From assembly GCA_023678885.1 (NCBI GenBank), contig CM043013.1, positions 16,958,791-17,022,790 on the forward strand: a stretch of 64,000 nucleotides of DNA, given 5' to 3'. Positions 10,105 through 21,087 of this stretch are shown one piece after another (positions within the stretch are counted from its first letter, which is position 1; every line of letters starts with the position of its first letter). The position numbers and the translations under genes were made by a program. Below the pieces are notes generated by a model that saw only the letters and a program-made list of their open reading frames with translations, was not told the DNA's origin and searched no databases. The DNA is from Pogostemon cablin. Taxonomy: Eukaryota > Streptophyta > Magnoliopsida > Lamiales > Lamiaceae.

Positions 10105-11573
10105 TCGATTGAGTTAAAAAGTAAGTGATTAAAAAAATTGTAATATGGAGTAGTTTATTTTTACTATGTGTGTGGTTTATGTTGTATGAATATTATGTTG
10201 TACAATAATAAGATTTCAGTTTTTATATAATAATATAATATTTCAGCCATTGTTTTAACTTGGATAGCCCCATTTCAGACATCAAGATTGAATAAAAAGA
10301 AACGCAAAAAATCCCATATAATCGCAAAATGCCAATTTGCAAAGGAGAATGTTTTGCTGACTTCAGCTTAGTTAAAGAGGAGAACATGAGCCCAAAATGT
10401 TGGGCTCTGCTCTCCTTAGATACCAAACCTAATTTTATTGGGCCCTTCGCCTATGCTTTCTCCATTAGGGGCCGGCAATGTTGGTCTCTTCCCTCTTTTG
10501 ATACCCAACCTACATTATTGGGCTCTACGCCTTAAAAAGACCAATTCTTCCTCCATGGTGGGCCTTGAGCTACTTTGACTTTTTGTATGAACTCTTATAT
10601 TTTTTAATACTCCATATTGCGACTTCAAAGGTGATAAATATTTCTTCAAACAGAATCAATCAGGAAATGCTGTTGAAGATGTAGGATAACAATTACTACA
10701 TCAATATATTGCTTACAATCGATTGTGATTGTCACTACAATGTTAAGAGATTATGGATTGTGTAGATTCATTTTCTATTTAATTAATGTTTATTTCTAGA
10801 GTTAAAGTATTAATTTTAAATGTATAACACTTGTGATTAATTGATGATGTATTTTACCCTAGAAATTAGAATTAGGGTATATCTTAAGATTTTATAAATT
10901 CATATTTAAAAGGATCACAATAAACAGTAAACACGTAAGACATGCTTAAAAATACCATTCTTGCAAACTCCTTTATAAACTCCCTATTAAGAATCGAAAA
11001 TACGAGTAAAGGCAACTTCGTATAAATACTCCTGTTTACCGAAAGATGTGTGAAGCACTCTAAATCCAATGTGTTTTTGTATGGATGCAGTGTTTGAATA
11101 TGTATTAATAGAGAGTTTTAATTGGCAAAAGTTTTGTTGCTTAAAAATGGTATTACAAGGCATAACCTCCGTAAAGAGTCTGGAATTTGGACAAGGGCAA
11201 TTCCTTTTCTTGGATGATGCTATAACACATGCTAGAAGACTTTTTGAAGCTGCTAATATATGAATTATTACACCTTATCCAATTCCAACTGAATATGAAA
11301 ACAATGAAGCTTGCTTATTAATACTCATGCTTTTTTTATAAGTTGTGCTGGTGAAGAAGTTAAAGCTAAAAGATATGTTGTGAGAAGGAATTTCGATCAA
11401 ACTTAAAGAAAGAGAGAGGTATATAAAAGCAGTGGCAAATGGTAGATTCATTCACAAAATGAAGTTATTATATGTACTCTAGGTCTAACAAAGAAATAAT
11501 AACATCAAAGTAAACTTCATATCCACAATATGCATTAGCAGAGAGGGAGGACCAGGACTTGAGCTTGTTTAGA
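10105..11573. other. Spacer without supportable gene
   Basis: At 10403-10452 and 10482-10531 two related blocks occur (CTCCTTAGATACCAAACCTA..TTATTGGGCCC and CCTCTTTTGATACCCAACCTA..TTATTGGGCTC). A frame near 11140-11263 (EFGQGQFLFLDDAITHARRLFEAANI) reads like protein but I do not recognise it and it has no start, splice or partner exon that I can support. Confidence 0.4.
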
Positions 11574-11807
11574 TTATCCGGGATAAGAATTCACTAATCT
11601 AACTATTTTCATGAATGCAAGACCATCACGTCTAAAATTCACAAGAATCAACATCTTCTCCAAAGTCATTGCCCTCCTAAGCAGAATCTGGTCTAACAAT
11701 AGGATCACATCTGTATATAGTGTCCTAATGCCATTCCGGCATTCAATTTTAACTGTCTTCAAATGCAGATAGTCGCAGCTACTGAAATCATCATTCCTGA
11801 GCCATCC
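11574..11807 (-). pseudogene. F-box/FBD-like gene, last exon
   Basis: Preceded on the minus strand by an acceptor (CCATTTAG) at 11808, the exon is open for 77 codons and ends in a stop at 11574-11576. It encodes a segment with the FBD pattern: a polar start (WLRNDDFSSCDYLHLKTVKI), then LLLDQILLRRAMTLEKMLI. FBD domains follow leucine-rich repeats in plant F-box proteins, which recruit targets to SCF ubiquitin ligases. It joins in frame with the exon at 18583. No F-box or N-terminal repeats are visible upstream, so this is probably a gene remnant rather than an intact gene; the two exons themselves are undamaged. Confidence 0.6.
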
Positions 11808-11923
11808 CTAAATGGAACAAATTGATCACTTCAACAGTTCAACATACTTGGACGAATACTCTCCCATTTTCTTTTGAACAAATTTACTAATACCTAATTC
11901 TTCTATCATGTGACGCTAGAGAT

Positions 11924-12239
11924 TGGTGGAGACAAAGCCGCGTTGTTGTTCTTGGATAAGCATGAGCGACTTTTGATTGACAAATCTCATGCCCGAATCT
12001 TGCCTAATTAGTTGTTGTTGTCTTTTCTCCAATATTTGATTAAGGAGTAATTTTAGTAAGTGAGAATAATCCTAAGTATAAATAAAACTATTGTAATAAT
12101 GCAATTGGTAGACTGGAATTGTAAGAATTGAGTTTCATCCACTTTATGTGTTCATTCCGTAGTATACGTAGTATCTACGGAACTCGCATTTTGTGATTCA
12201 TCGTGTGTTCTTCGTTAGTTTATACGCTATGCTGCATCA
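11924..12239 (+). repeat. 5' LTR of the Ty3/gypsy element (316 bp)
   Basis: Begins TGGTGGAGACAAAGCC and ends ACGCTATGCTGCATCA. It matches the 3' LTR closely apart from scattered substitutions and about 11 extra bases near 12120. It includes a stretch that in the 3' copy encodes the end of the pol frame (FLDKHERLLI). Confidence 0.92.
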
Positions 12240-12241
12240 GT

Positions 12242-12253
12242 TGGTATCACGAT
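12242..12253 (+). other. Primer binding site (tRNA-iMet type)
   Basis: TGGTATCACGAT lies directly after the LTR; its TGGTATCA core complements the 3' end of initiator methionine tRNA, the commonest primer of plant LTR elements. Confidence 0.75.
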
Positions 12254-12273
12254 CCGGTGTTCAATCCTGAACC

Positions 12274-13018
12274 ATGCCACCGGGTAACAATCATGTTGAA
12301 CAACGTTTGGACACCTTAACACAACAACTATAACAACAAGGAGAGTTGTTGCTCCAACTTGCTGCTTTTACACTTGGTGGTGCGCATCCTAATAATCTGG
12401 ATAATCATGCACCTAATGTTGATCTGATCCCTGATCTACAAAATTCATCTAATGATGAGGCAACAATTGACAACATGTTTGTCCCTCTAGTGGGTCGTGT
12501 TGATCATCAACATGGTGATAGAAATAAATGGGAATTGGGATTAAAGATTGAACTCCCAGAGTTCCTAGGTGGTATGGATCCTGATGCCTTTTTGGATTGG
12601 CTCATTACAATTAAGGATGTTCTTGATTATAAAAGTGTACCCGCTGATCGTCGTGTTGCCTTGGTAAGCACGCGATTACGTGGGCGTGCGGCTGCTTGGT
12701 GGGCTCAATTCAAAGCCATTCGCCAACAACAAGGTAAATCAAAGATCACAACTTGGGAGAAATTTACCAAATATCTACGTGCAGAATTTCTACCATTCAA
12801 CTACTCCCGCACACTTTATAAAAAATTGCAGCATTTTCGACAAGGATCTCGATCGGTGGATGCATATACAGAGGAGTTTTATCGGTTACTTGCCCACGTT
12901 GATCTGGCAGAAACAAAGGATCAACTGATCACGCGATATATCGGAGGTTTACACTTGTAACTCCTAGATATGTTAAACATGTTTTCCCCTCTTAGTGTAG
13001 CAGAAGCACATCAACAGG
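12274..13018 (+). pseudogene. Ty3/gypsy gag, first part
   Basis: ATG at 12274 (MPPGNNHVEQRLDTLTQQL) followed by TAA at 12331-12333 where a CAA is expected. The frame then stays open over the retrotransposon gag core (KIELPEFLGGMDPDAFLDW, RGRAAAWWAQFKAI, YLRAEFLPFNY) to TAA at 12958, again at a Gln position, and continues in the same frame (LDMLNMFSPLSVAEAHQQ) until the solo LTR interrupts it at 13019. Gag forms the element's particle. Clearly non-functional. Confidence 0.88.
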
Positions 13019-14144
13019 TGATGCGTGTTTTTTTAACGCAAAATTAATCCTCAAGTATTAAGATATCAGTTGCATCTTAAGCAAGCGACCAAGTTAATTA
13101 TCGAACCCAAAGGACGGCGTATTATCAATTTAATTATTTACTAAATTAATTAAGACGAAAGACAATAACATTTGAGGATTGAATTATTAAACTACTAACA
13201 AATAATTAAAATAACAAATAAAATAAATTAAGCACTAGAAGAATACGAAAGTGAATCAAGTAGGAGAATAGATAGCTCTAGAATAATCCAGTTTCGCTCA
13301 TTAATCTCTCTTTCATGTATCAATGTCCGACTCTGCCTTGTGAAATATGGATGCATCACTAAACCATGCAAATCTACTCTATAAACACAAGTAAATATGC
13401 GTGTAATACGTGTGAATAACTTTGGATCAAGAGATATAATTTCACCCCCCTTTCTAGATACTATCAGTATCAACTATTTCCCTGGCTAATTGGTACTATA
13501 ACCCGATATGATCTCCCTTTATAGGTACTATAAAATTATCCTCTTTATACTACTTACTAACCCGAATTCAACTCAATTAATAAGTATTTATATAAGATAG
13601 TTCTAATGAAGCTTCGGAGTTCCCTCACTTAGAATCATAACATAGAATCCTGCTCAACAGTGAACGCACTCAATCAATAACCAAGATATGGATTCAGACT
13701 CTACATAACAGTTAATGATGCACAAAACAACTCTGATTATGAATTAATAAAGCATAGTCTTATATAAAATAAATCCACAAGTAGTGTTGTACGGAGTATA
13801 CACACGAAAGTTCAATTAATTCATAGGAACCTTCAAAACCCTAGATCTACCAAAATAATTCTAGCCCATGATATTACGAAGAACAATCATGGGAGTTGGA
13901 TAAATCTTACTCATATGTCCGAAAAATTAGAAAGTAGAAGAAAAGAATTAGAAAAACCCTTGGTGTAGAAGTCTTCTTCCTTCTCTCTTCCGTCTCTTTA
14001 AATCCTCTTGGTTCTCCTTCTTGATTCCATAGACGAATCTTCAAAGTGATGGATAAATGGAAGAAAGGATGTGGATGATGGTTGGGAGTGATCCCCTTGT
14101 GGGGTGTAGGATGATTGTGTTGTGTTCCCATATTAATAATGATG

Positions 14145-14209
<65 letters not shown>

Positions 14210-14702
14210 TAGAGGTGTGAGAAGGGAATTAAATAAGGAAATAAAAGATATGCGTGAATCATGGAGTATTATGTGATAAGGAGATTAATTGTGCTCCAAG
14301 AAATAGGAAATATGGGTTAATTTTTGGAAATTCTCTGAAATTCTCGCCGGCAGCTGCGCGACCTCACGATTTTGAGCATAACTTCCTCGTCCAATCTCCG
14401 ATTTAAGTGAATTTTGCGCTAAAACGATCCTATCTTCTATGGCTTTCTAACCATGTATCACACCATCAGTTATGAGCTCCAAAAAAATACAGAAAAAATA
14501 TGGAAGTTGAACATGTTTTTTCAGCATTCCTCTAACTTTGCACTTTTAATCTTTTTTCCACCTAAAATACAATAAAACACCTCAAATGCATATTTTTCTC
14601 ACATATATCGAATATAAGACACTTGTGCTAATATATGATAATAATTTTCATTAAAAAGGTGTTTAATTGGACACTAAAGCACGCTTATTTTTACTCTCAT
14701 CA
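13019..14702 (-). repeat. Athila-type solo LTR nested in the gypsy gag
   Basis: A 1684-bp insertion in the gag frame, starting TGATGCGTGTTTTTTTAACGC and ending CTCTCATCA. It shares landmarks with the Athila LTRs at 36186 and 43110 (CCTCAAGTATTAAGATATCAGTTG near the low end; a GAGCATAACTTC..TTTTGCGC block near 14376-14416), in the same orientation. There is no internal region, so it is a solo LTR left by recombination. Flanking 5-mers ACAGG and ATGGG agree at only 3 of 5 positions, so the exact borders may be off by a few bases. Contains a (TA)n run at 14148-14198. Confidence 0.8.
14148..14198. repeat. (TA)n microsatellite inside the solo LTR
   Basis: About 50 bp of AT dinucleotides followed by a short GAGAGAGA run. 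Confidence 0.93.
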
Positions 14703-15355
14703 ATGGGCCTTGTTATATGAGCAACAACTTGCTCATCGCACCGGCGCCTCTTATCTGGGTTCCTCTAGTCGCCCTACTACACACCCACAAGATGCTCATG
14801 GGAAAAAGATCCCGACACAGGCCCCATCTCATCCTAATACAGGACCTTCTATGGGTACTTTTGCTCGCCCTGGGCAATGTTTCGGCTGTGGTGAAATTGG
14901 ACACTTACGAGCGAATTGTCCTCATCGCGGCTCCAGAGGCCTTTTCTTGGATGACGTGGATGAAGAAATGGATTATCATAATCTCTCTAATTTTGAAGGT
15001 GATTTTCCTGCAACACAACAAGAAGAAATACTCATTGGTGATACGGGGGTAGCATTAGTTGCTCGACGAAGCTGTTTGATGCCAAAAATGTCTAATACTG
15101 CAATTTAGCGAAATATGTTGTTTGCCTCTACATGCACAATTGCTGGCAAGGTATATAATTTTATAATTGATTCTGGATCTTGTGAAAATGTGATTTCATC
15201 CCTAGTAGTTGATAAATTAAACTTGTTCCGGAATTACATCCCACTCCCTATAATTTGGCATGGCTTGAAAGTCCAATAAAGTTACTATTGATCGGAGAGT
15301 ATTAGTTTTTTTTTCTATTGGGGCTAACTATGCAGATCAAGTATGGTGCGATGTT
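14703..15355 (+). pseudogene. Ty3/gypsy gag end (zinc knuckle) and protease
   Basis: The gag frame resumes after the solo LTR (ALLYEQQLAHRTGASY). A CCHC nucleic-acid-binding knuckle CFGCGEIGHLRANC sits at 14878-14919. After a TAG at 15106-15108 the frame continues into a retropepsin-like segment with DSGS as catalytic motif (IIDSGSCENVISSLVVDKL). A frameshift and stops follow near 15270-15300. The protease would process the polyprotein; the copy is dead. Confidence 0.82.
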
Positions 15356-15361
15356 GTCCCT

Positions 15362-16693
15362 ATGGATGCTTGTCATCTATTATTGGGACGCCCTTGGCAA
15401 TTTGATAGGGCGGTTATTCATGATGGTCGACAAAATTCTTACAGATTTGTTTTCTCGGGAATAAATTACAAGCTTGTTTCGTTGGTGCCTTTACAACCAT
15501 CATATACTTCTGATGGCTCAGTTTTGTCTCTCTTACATGGTGATTTTGTATGTGAGATGGAAAATTCGGATGTGGTATTCATGCTGCTTGCTCATGAAAC
15601 TTTTGATTCAGTTATAGATATTGGCAACTCACCAACTGTGCATTCTCTTTTGGAAGAATTCTCTGATGTGTTCCCTGAGGATCTTCCTGATGCATTACCA
15701 CCTCTAAGGGATATACAACATCAGATTGACTTTATCCCCAGAGCTTCTCTTCCTAATCGCTCATATTATCGAATGAGTCCGAAGGAACATGAAGAGCTAC
15801 GTCGATAAGTAGAAGGCTTACTACAAAAGGGACACGTTCGACAGAGCTTAAGCCCTTGTACGGTGCCTGCTCTCCTTATTCCAAAAAAGAATAACCAATG
15901 GCGTATGTGCGTAGATAGTCGAGCGGTGAATAAAATCACCATCAGATATCATTTCCCAATCCCTCGATTAGACGATTTACTCGATCAGTTGAGTGGGGCA
16001 ATAATTTTTAGTAAGTTGGACCTCCACAGTGGATATCATCATATTAGGATTCGTCCTGGGGACGAATGGAAAACGGCGATCAAAACTAGAGAAGGTTTAT
16101 TTGAATGGCTTGTGGTGCCGTTTGGATTATCTAATGCTCCAAGCACATTCATGCGTGTCATGAATCAATCATTATGACCTTTGATTGGAACATGTGTCAT
16201 TGTGTATTTTGATGACATATTGGTATACAACAAGACTAAAGAGCGACACATTAAGGATTTAAGAGCTGTTTTCTTGATTTTACGTGAAGAAAAATTCTTT
16301 GCCTCTCCTTCAAAGTGTTGTTTTTTCAAGGATTCAGTGTTATTTCTTGGCTATCAAATTTCAGCTATGGGAATAGGGGTAGACCAAGATAAAGTGGAAA
16401 TAATTAGAGATTGGCCTTCACCAACTACGCTGACGGAAACGCGAAGATTTCACAGACTGGCATCATTCTATCGCCGGTTCATCCCGCATTTCAGTGCTCT
16501 CATGGCACCCATTACCAATACTATGCATGGAAAAATATTTCAATGGACAGAGGAGGCAGCAGTTGCTTTTGCTTTAATTAAAGAAAAGCTCACACATGCT
16601 CCATTATTGGTAATTCCAAATTTTCCCATACCATTTGAACTGCACTGTGCTGCTTCTAAAATTGGAATTGGAGTCGTACTCAGTCAAGGGAGT
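15362..16693 (+). pseudogene. Ty3/gypsy reverse transcriptase region
   Basis: The stretch from MDACHLLLGRPWQFDR to the RT core is open to TAA at 15806-15808 (Gln position). RT motifs follow: PALLIPKKNNQWRMCVD, FSKLDLHSGYHHIRI, VPFGLSNAPSTF, then TGA at 16175-16177 (CGA/Arg position) and the active-site box YFDDILVY at about 16205, with both aspartates kept. TGA at 16694 again replaces an expected Arg codon. RT copies the element RNA into DNA. Inactive because of the nonsense codons. Confidence 0.9.
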
Positions 16694-17251
16694 TGACCAG
16701 TTGCTTACTTTAGTGAGAAGGTCACAGAGGCTCGTTCTCGCTATAGCACCTACGACCTAGAATTCTACGCAGTTGTGCAAGCAGTCCGTCATTGGAGACA
16801 TTACTTGTTTAACCGTGAATTTATTCTTTACATAGATCATGAGTCCTTGAAACATCTTGCAACTCAAGACAATATCTCGTTTCGTCATGATAAATGGTCT
16901 TCATATTTGCAACAATTTACATTTGTTGTTAAACACCAATCTGGGGTAACGAATCGAGTCACCGATGCATTAAGTCGAAGGGCATGCATAGTCACAGATA
17001 TGCATATCGATATCCCAGGATTTCAAGAATTTGAATCCTTATATGAGATGGACCCATTTTTTGGCCCTATACTAAAACGTCAGCAATCTTCCATGAATCC
17101 AGAATATACGTTGGTTGATGGGTTTATTTTTCATGGCTTGAGTTTATGCATTCCAAGCTCCAGCCTGCGAGCTCTCTTAATTTCTGAAATTCATCGAGTT
17201 GGCCATGCCGAAAGAGATTGTTCTATTAATATGTTGTTACGATGTTATTAA
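16694..17251 (+). pseudogene. Ty3/gypsy RNase H region
   Basis: Frame PVAYFSEKVTEARSRYSTYDLEFYAVVQAVRHWRHYLF through IDHESLKHL and VTDALSRR, the usual Ty3/gypsy RNase H order (the first Asp-bearing strand lies just before the TGA at 16694). The linker to integrase includes a partial HHCC zinc finger start (EIHRVGHAERDCSINMLLRCY), ending in TAA at 17249-17251 at the usual W/Y-WPG position. Confidence 0.85.
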
Positions 17252-18352
17252 TGGCCAACGGCCAAAAAAGAGATGTCTCGGTTTGTTTCTAGATGCAGAG
17301 TTTGTCAAGTTTCAAAATGGACCGCTTCAAATGCTGGATTATATCGCCCTTTGCCCATGCCGTCTCATCCATGGAATGCTATTAGCATGGACTTCGTCCT
17401 TGGATTGCCACGCACACAAAGGGGTAATGACTCAATTTTTGTTGTCGTGGATCGATTCTAAAAAATGGCTTACTTCATCCCTTGTAAACGGACCGCCTAA
17501 GCTGTTAATGTGGCTCAATTATTTTTTCGAGAGATATACATATTACATGGGCTGCCCCTATCTATTATTTCCGATCGAGACACTCGATTTTTTCTTAAGT
17601 AATTTTTGGCATTCACTGTAGCGTATGGTGAACACGGAGTTGCACTTTAGTAGTGCTTATCATCCACAGACCGACGACAAACAGACGTTGTAAACTGATT
17701 TTTGGGAAATTTGCTTCGTTACATAAAGTCTTGGGATGTCAAACTACCTCAGGCAGAATTCTCCCACAATTTAGCCACTAATCGCAGCTCTGGTTTATGT
17801 CCATTTTAGGTTGTTTATGGAATCATTCCTCGCTCTCCAGTTGATGTGTTAACATTGCCGGCTGTCCAACCTGTTGAACGTCGTGCAGAGGAAATGGTTC
17901 GTGATTTGCAGCAGGTACATGTGGAGACTGCTGCCCGTTTGGAAGAAGCAAACAAGCATTATAAATTAGTTGTGGATATGCACCGTCGCGATGTACACTT
18001 TTATGTGGGAGACTATATGTGGGCAGTGTTAACGAAGGATAGATTCCCACCTCATGAATACAATAAGTTGAAGTCCCGGAAGATTGGATCACTGGAAATC
18101 ATAGAGAAAATTAATCCAAATGCTTACCGTTTGCGCCTTTCAAGTCACATTCATATGTCCAAAGTGTTCAATGTCAAACATCTAGTTCATTTTGCTAGAG
18201 ATGACTCATCTGGAGATGAAGCCCATTCCGATTCGAGATCGAATCGTTCTGAGGACGGGAAGAATAGTGGAGACGAAGCCACGTTGCTGTTCTTGGATAA
18301 GCATGAGCGACTTTTGATTGAAAAACCTCATGCCCGAATCTTGCATAATTAG
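17252..18352 (+). pseudogene. Ty3/gypsy integrase region and C terminus
   Basis: The cysteine pair CRVCQ of the zinc finger is at about 17291; the first catalytic Asp is in MDFVLGLPRTQRGNDSIF; TAA at 17459-17461; a second Asp block (HGLPLSIISDRDTRF) follows after several stops; the HPQTD block near 17655 is damaged where the catalytic Glu should be. The last frame, 17846-18352, holds the integrase C-terminal part (RRDVHFYVGDYMWAVLTKDRF, KIGSLEIIEKINPNAYRLRL) and reads into the 3' LTR. No chromodomain is evident. Confidence 0.85.
18251..18264 (+). other. Polypurine tract
   Basis: GAGGACGGGAAGAA directly upstream of the 3' LTR; plus-strand priming site of the retrotransposon. Confidence 0.65.
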
Positions 18353-18569
18353 TTGTTATTGCCTTTTCTCCAATATTTGATTAAGAAGTAATTTAAGTAA
18401 GTGAGAATAATCCTAAGTATAAATAAAACTACTGTAATAATGCAATGGGCAGAATGGAATTGTTTCATTCCCTTTATGCCTTTCATTCCGTAGTATACGT
18501 AATATCAACGGAACTTGCATTTTGTGATTCATCGTGTGTTCTTCTTTGTTTATACGTTACGCTGCATCA
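18265..18569 (+). repeat. 3' LTR of the Ty3/gypsy element (305 bp)
   Basis: Starts TAGTGGAGACGAAGCC (the terminal TG has mutated to TA) and ends ACGTTACGCTGCATCA, followed by the GAGAT target duplication. Confidence 0.92.
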
Positions 18570-18582
18570 GAGATGAACTTAC

Positions 18583-18668
18583 CAAATCTAGCTGAAAAGT
18601 GATGAACACCTCCAATTTCTCAAGTTGGGGAGAAGATTTGAGCAGCCTTATAATGCCAAAAACAAGAT
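18583..18668 (-). pseudogene. F-box/FBD-like gene, upstream exon
   Basis: The minus strand reads GIIRLLKSSPQLEKLEVFIT..., the hallmark leucine-rich stretch before an FBD domain, ending at a strong donor (TTTG|GTAAGT at 18582). Splicing to 11807 keeps frame (..LDL|GWLRNDD..). Upstream of about 18668 the frame stays open but loses family resemblance, and a copia-LTR-like motif occurs at 18754-18785, suggesting that the 5' part of the gene was cut off by an older insertion. The intron between the two exons holds the entire Ty3/gypsy element at 11924-18569. Confidence 0.58.
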
Positions 18669-19441
18669 TGAAAATCAAGAAAAAATTAATTGAAGAATGA
18701 AAGTTATGGAACTGATTCCATGGATGAAGAAGAAACAAGAATGCATGGATTTTTAGAGTGATTCGGCTCTCAACCGAGCCTACATCCACTATGGAGAGAG
18801 AACTTTATGCTTATGAGAGTATGGATTGATTGCAAGTGATTAAAGCCAATGAAATGGCTTATAAACACAAAAAAGTTAGAATCTGCTAAATAAGAACCAA
18901 CTTGCTGATGCCAACTTCTAGCCTTAGGTTGAGCTATTAGGTTCTGTTTACTTTGAGGGTTAATGAGGGTTATCCCCCATTCAACCCTAGTTAACTGCCA
19001 TTTACTTTAAGGGTTACAAGAAAATGACAACCCTCGGGCTTTTTATGGTCCGGACTGAATTAATGTTGAACAAAGGCTAGCCCAACCGTCAAAACCTGAA
19101 GGGATAATTCTTAACCCTCGGTTTAATATGAAAAATTATGATTTTACCCTCTACCCCAACTTTGTCTTTCTTTTACGGCAGTTCAAATTCTATGCTCCTC
19201 TTTCTTCGTAGTCTTCATCGCCGTCGTCTACCTCATGTCCAAATGCCTGCTACAAGCCGTCGCCGATGACTTTTAGAGTCTCATTCTCCACTTTCATGGA
19301 GTATTTCCAAGTTGATCTCAAGGATAATCCTAATATTATCAATTTTCAGACGCGTAATCCGGAAAGATCTGGCCCCTCGGCGTAGAAACCTATCTCCCCG
19401 CTGGCGATTAACTACATTCCTCCGACGCCAACCATGGAGGC
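18669..19441. other. Spacer with retroelement debris, no recognised gene
   Basis: Copia-LTR-like motif at 18754-18785 (ATTCGGCTCTCAACCGAGCC). At 18944-19120 a GGTTCTGTTTACTTTGAGGG..AACCCTCGG stretch could be one end of a Harbinger-like element, but no second end was found. Confidence 0.4.
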
Positions 19442-21087
19442 TGATCGTAATTTTGCTTACGTGTTTATAGAGCAAGAATACTCTACCGTTGTGTACAATG
19501 AGTGCCAAGAAATAAAATATCAAACCCAAGAGATTAGAGTTAAACAAGATACACACTAAATAATTATCACCCCTAATAATTAAGGCATAAAAACCTTTTC
19601 AAGAGTTGGGATTAATAGCTAATATTGTAGAAAATAAATATTAAATAAAATAAGTAAAATGAAAGCCACACTCAATCATAGGTGTTTTAAAAGACAAGAA
19701 TAAGATAGTTCTAGGAAAATCCAGTTTATCATGTAAAATAAGACAAATAAACAAGTGAATCGAATCATATAGAATTTTATAGGAATGATCACTTAAGCAT
19801 GCTAAACCACTCATGGACAAGTAAGATTTAACAGTTTTAAAGAACATAAATTCCTAGGACCAAATTAATAAGATAACCCCTTATTCCCTTTCTAGGTACT
19901 AAAGAAATTAAATACACACAATCCCTTATTCGCTTTATAGGCGATACACATACAAAATTCCATATAGGCTAGTGCAAAATATCTATCCTTTCTATGTACT
20001 AAAGGAATTGGATTATGACTTCCTTACTATATTTCTCTTTAACAAAGGTCATGCAAAGATAATAAGGTATCCTATATTGATGATCAAACAATCAAAGGTT
20101 ATATATTGGTCAATCCCCTTCAATTGTCATGAAATAACAAATATAATCATGAAACACATCCAAATATCAATCATATACCAATCAATGATCATATCATGAA
20201 TATATAATTGACAAGAAAATTAAGAAACATGATCATAAAAGTCTAAAATAAAACTTCAATAAGGAATAAATATTCTGCAAAAATTATCATCACATATGTC
20301 TAAAATCTCAAATCAACATGATAAACTTTCAAACCCTAAAACTATCAAGAGAAAACTAGCCCATGGTGTTACAAGCAACAACCATTGTAAAATTATTCTT
20401 ACCCATGAGTCTATGAATCAAAAATAGGAAATTAAAGAAAGAAGAAAACCCTTCGTCTGGCGTAATTCCCGTCTTCTCTTTCTGTCTTGATGATCCTCCT
20501 CTATTATCCTTCTCAAGTAGCAAATACCGTGATTGAGTGTGTATGGATGATGGATGAAAGGCAGGTGAAGAGTAGAAGGTGGATGGCGGAAGTGGCGTGA
20601 GGCTGTGAATATAAATCACACATGGGCTTGGGCCTTCTCGAATAAAAGAAATTTTCACATAACAATTTCTCAATTTGATCAACATGGCCCGCCACACTCT
20701 AATAACATTGGCATTTTATTCATGCACACATGAAATTCAACTGGGCCCTACTACTTTAAGGAATTTCTAACCATACACAAGCCTTCAAATTTCAATTAAG
20801 CAGCAACAACATTCACGGTAAGTAGTAGGTATGTGGCATTTCAGTTGCAATTGTTGGATTCAATAACTCAATATCTAACTTGGGCCACCAATTATTTCTC
20901 AACTCCTTTCACTTTTGAAAACTATCAATTTCACTGTAAAATATGCTTAAAAGCTGCAAAATCTCAACAATACCCGTGAAGTTATAGAAATTATAAAAAT
21001 AAGCAATAAACTTCACAAATAATATTAAAATAATACAATAATCATGTGAAAAGGGCCTGGGAAAAGCGCGAATTTTCTTGCTGAAGA
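19442..21087 (-). repeat. 3' LTR of the LARD-like element
   Basis: Plus-strand start TGATCGTAATTTTGCTTACG, end TTTTCTTGCTGAAGA. The start matches the copy at 25365 with only scattered differences. Frames within it occur in both LTR copies and are not genes. Confidence 0.9.

Larger units (their letters stand above)
11924..18569 (+). mobile_element. Decayed Ty3/gypsy LTR retrotransposon inserted in an F-box gene intron
   Basis: Two LTRs (316 and 305 bp), a perfect 5-bp target duplication GAGAT (11919-11923 and 18570-18574), an initiator-Met-type primer site, gag-pol in one frame series, and a polypurine tract. Without the 1.7-kb solo LTR nested at 13019-14702 it is about 5 kb, the size of compact single-ORF gypsy elements (Reina/chromovirus-like size, but I see no chromodomain). 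All enzymatic domains are present in order gag, protease, RT, RNase H, integrase, but each is broken by nonsense codons or frameshifts, many of them CAA/CGA changed to TAA/TGA. Confidence 0.93.

Noticed and set aside
11069..11263. Frame with EFGQGQFLFLDDAITHARRLFEAANI
   Set aside because: Protein-like text but unrecognised, without a believable start or neighbouring exons; kept only as a remark.
18944..19120. GGTTCTGTTTACTTTGAGGG stretch resembling a Harbinger-type end
   Set aside because: No second inverted end or 3-bp duplication could be found.
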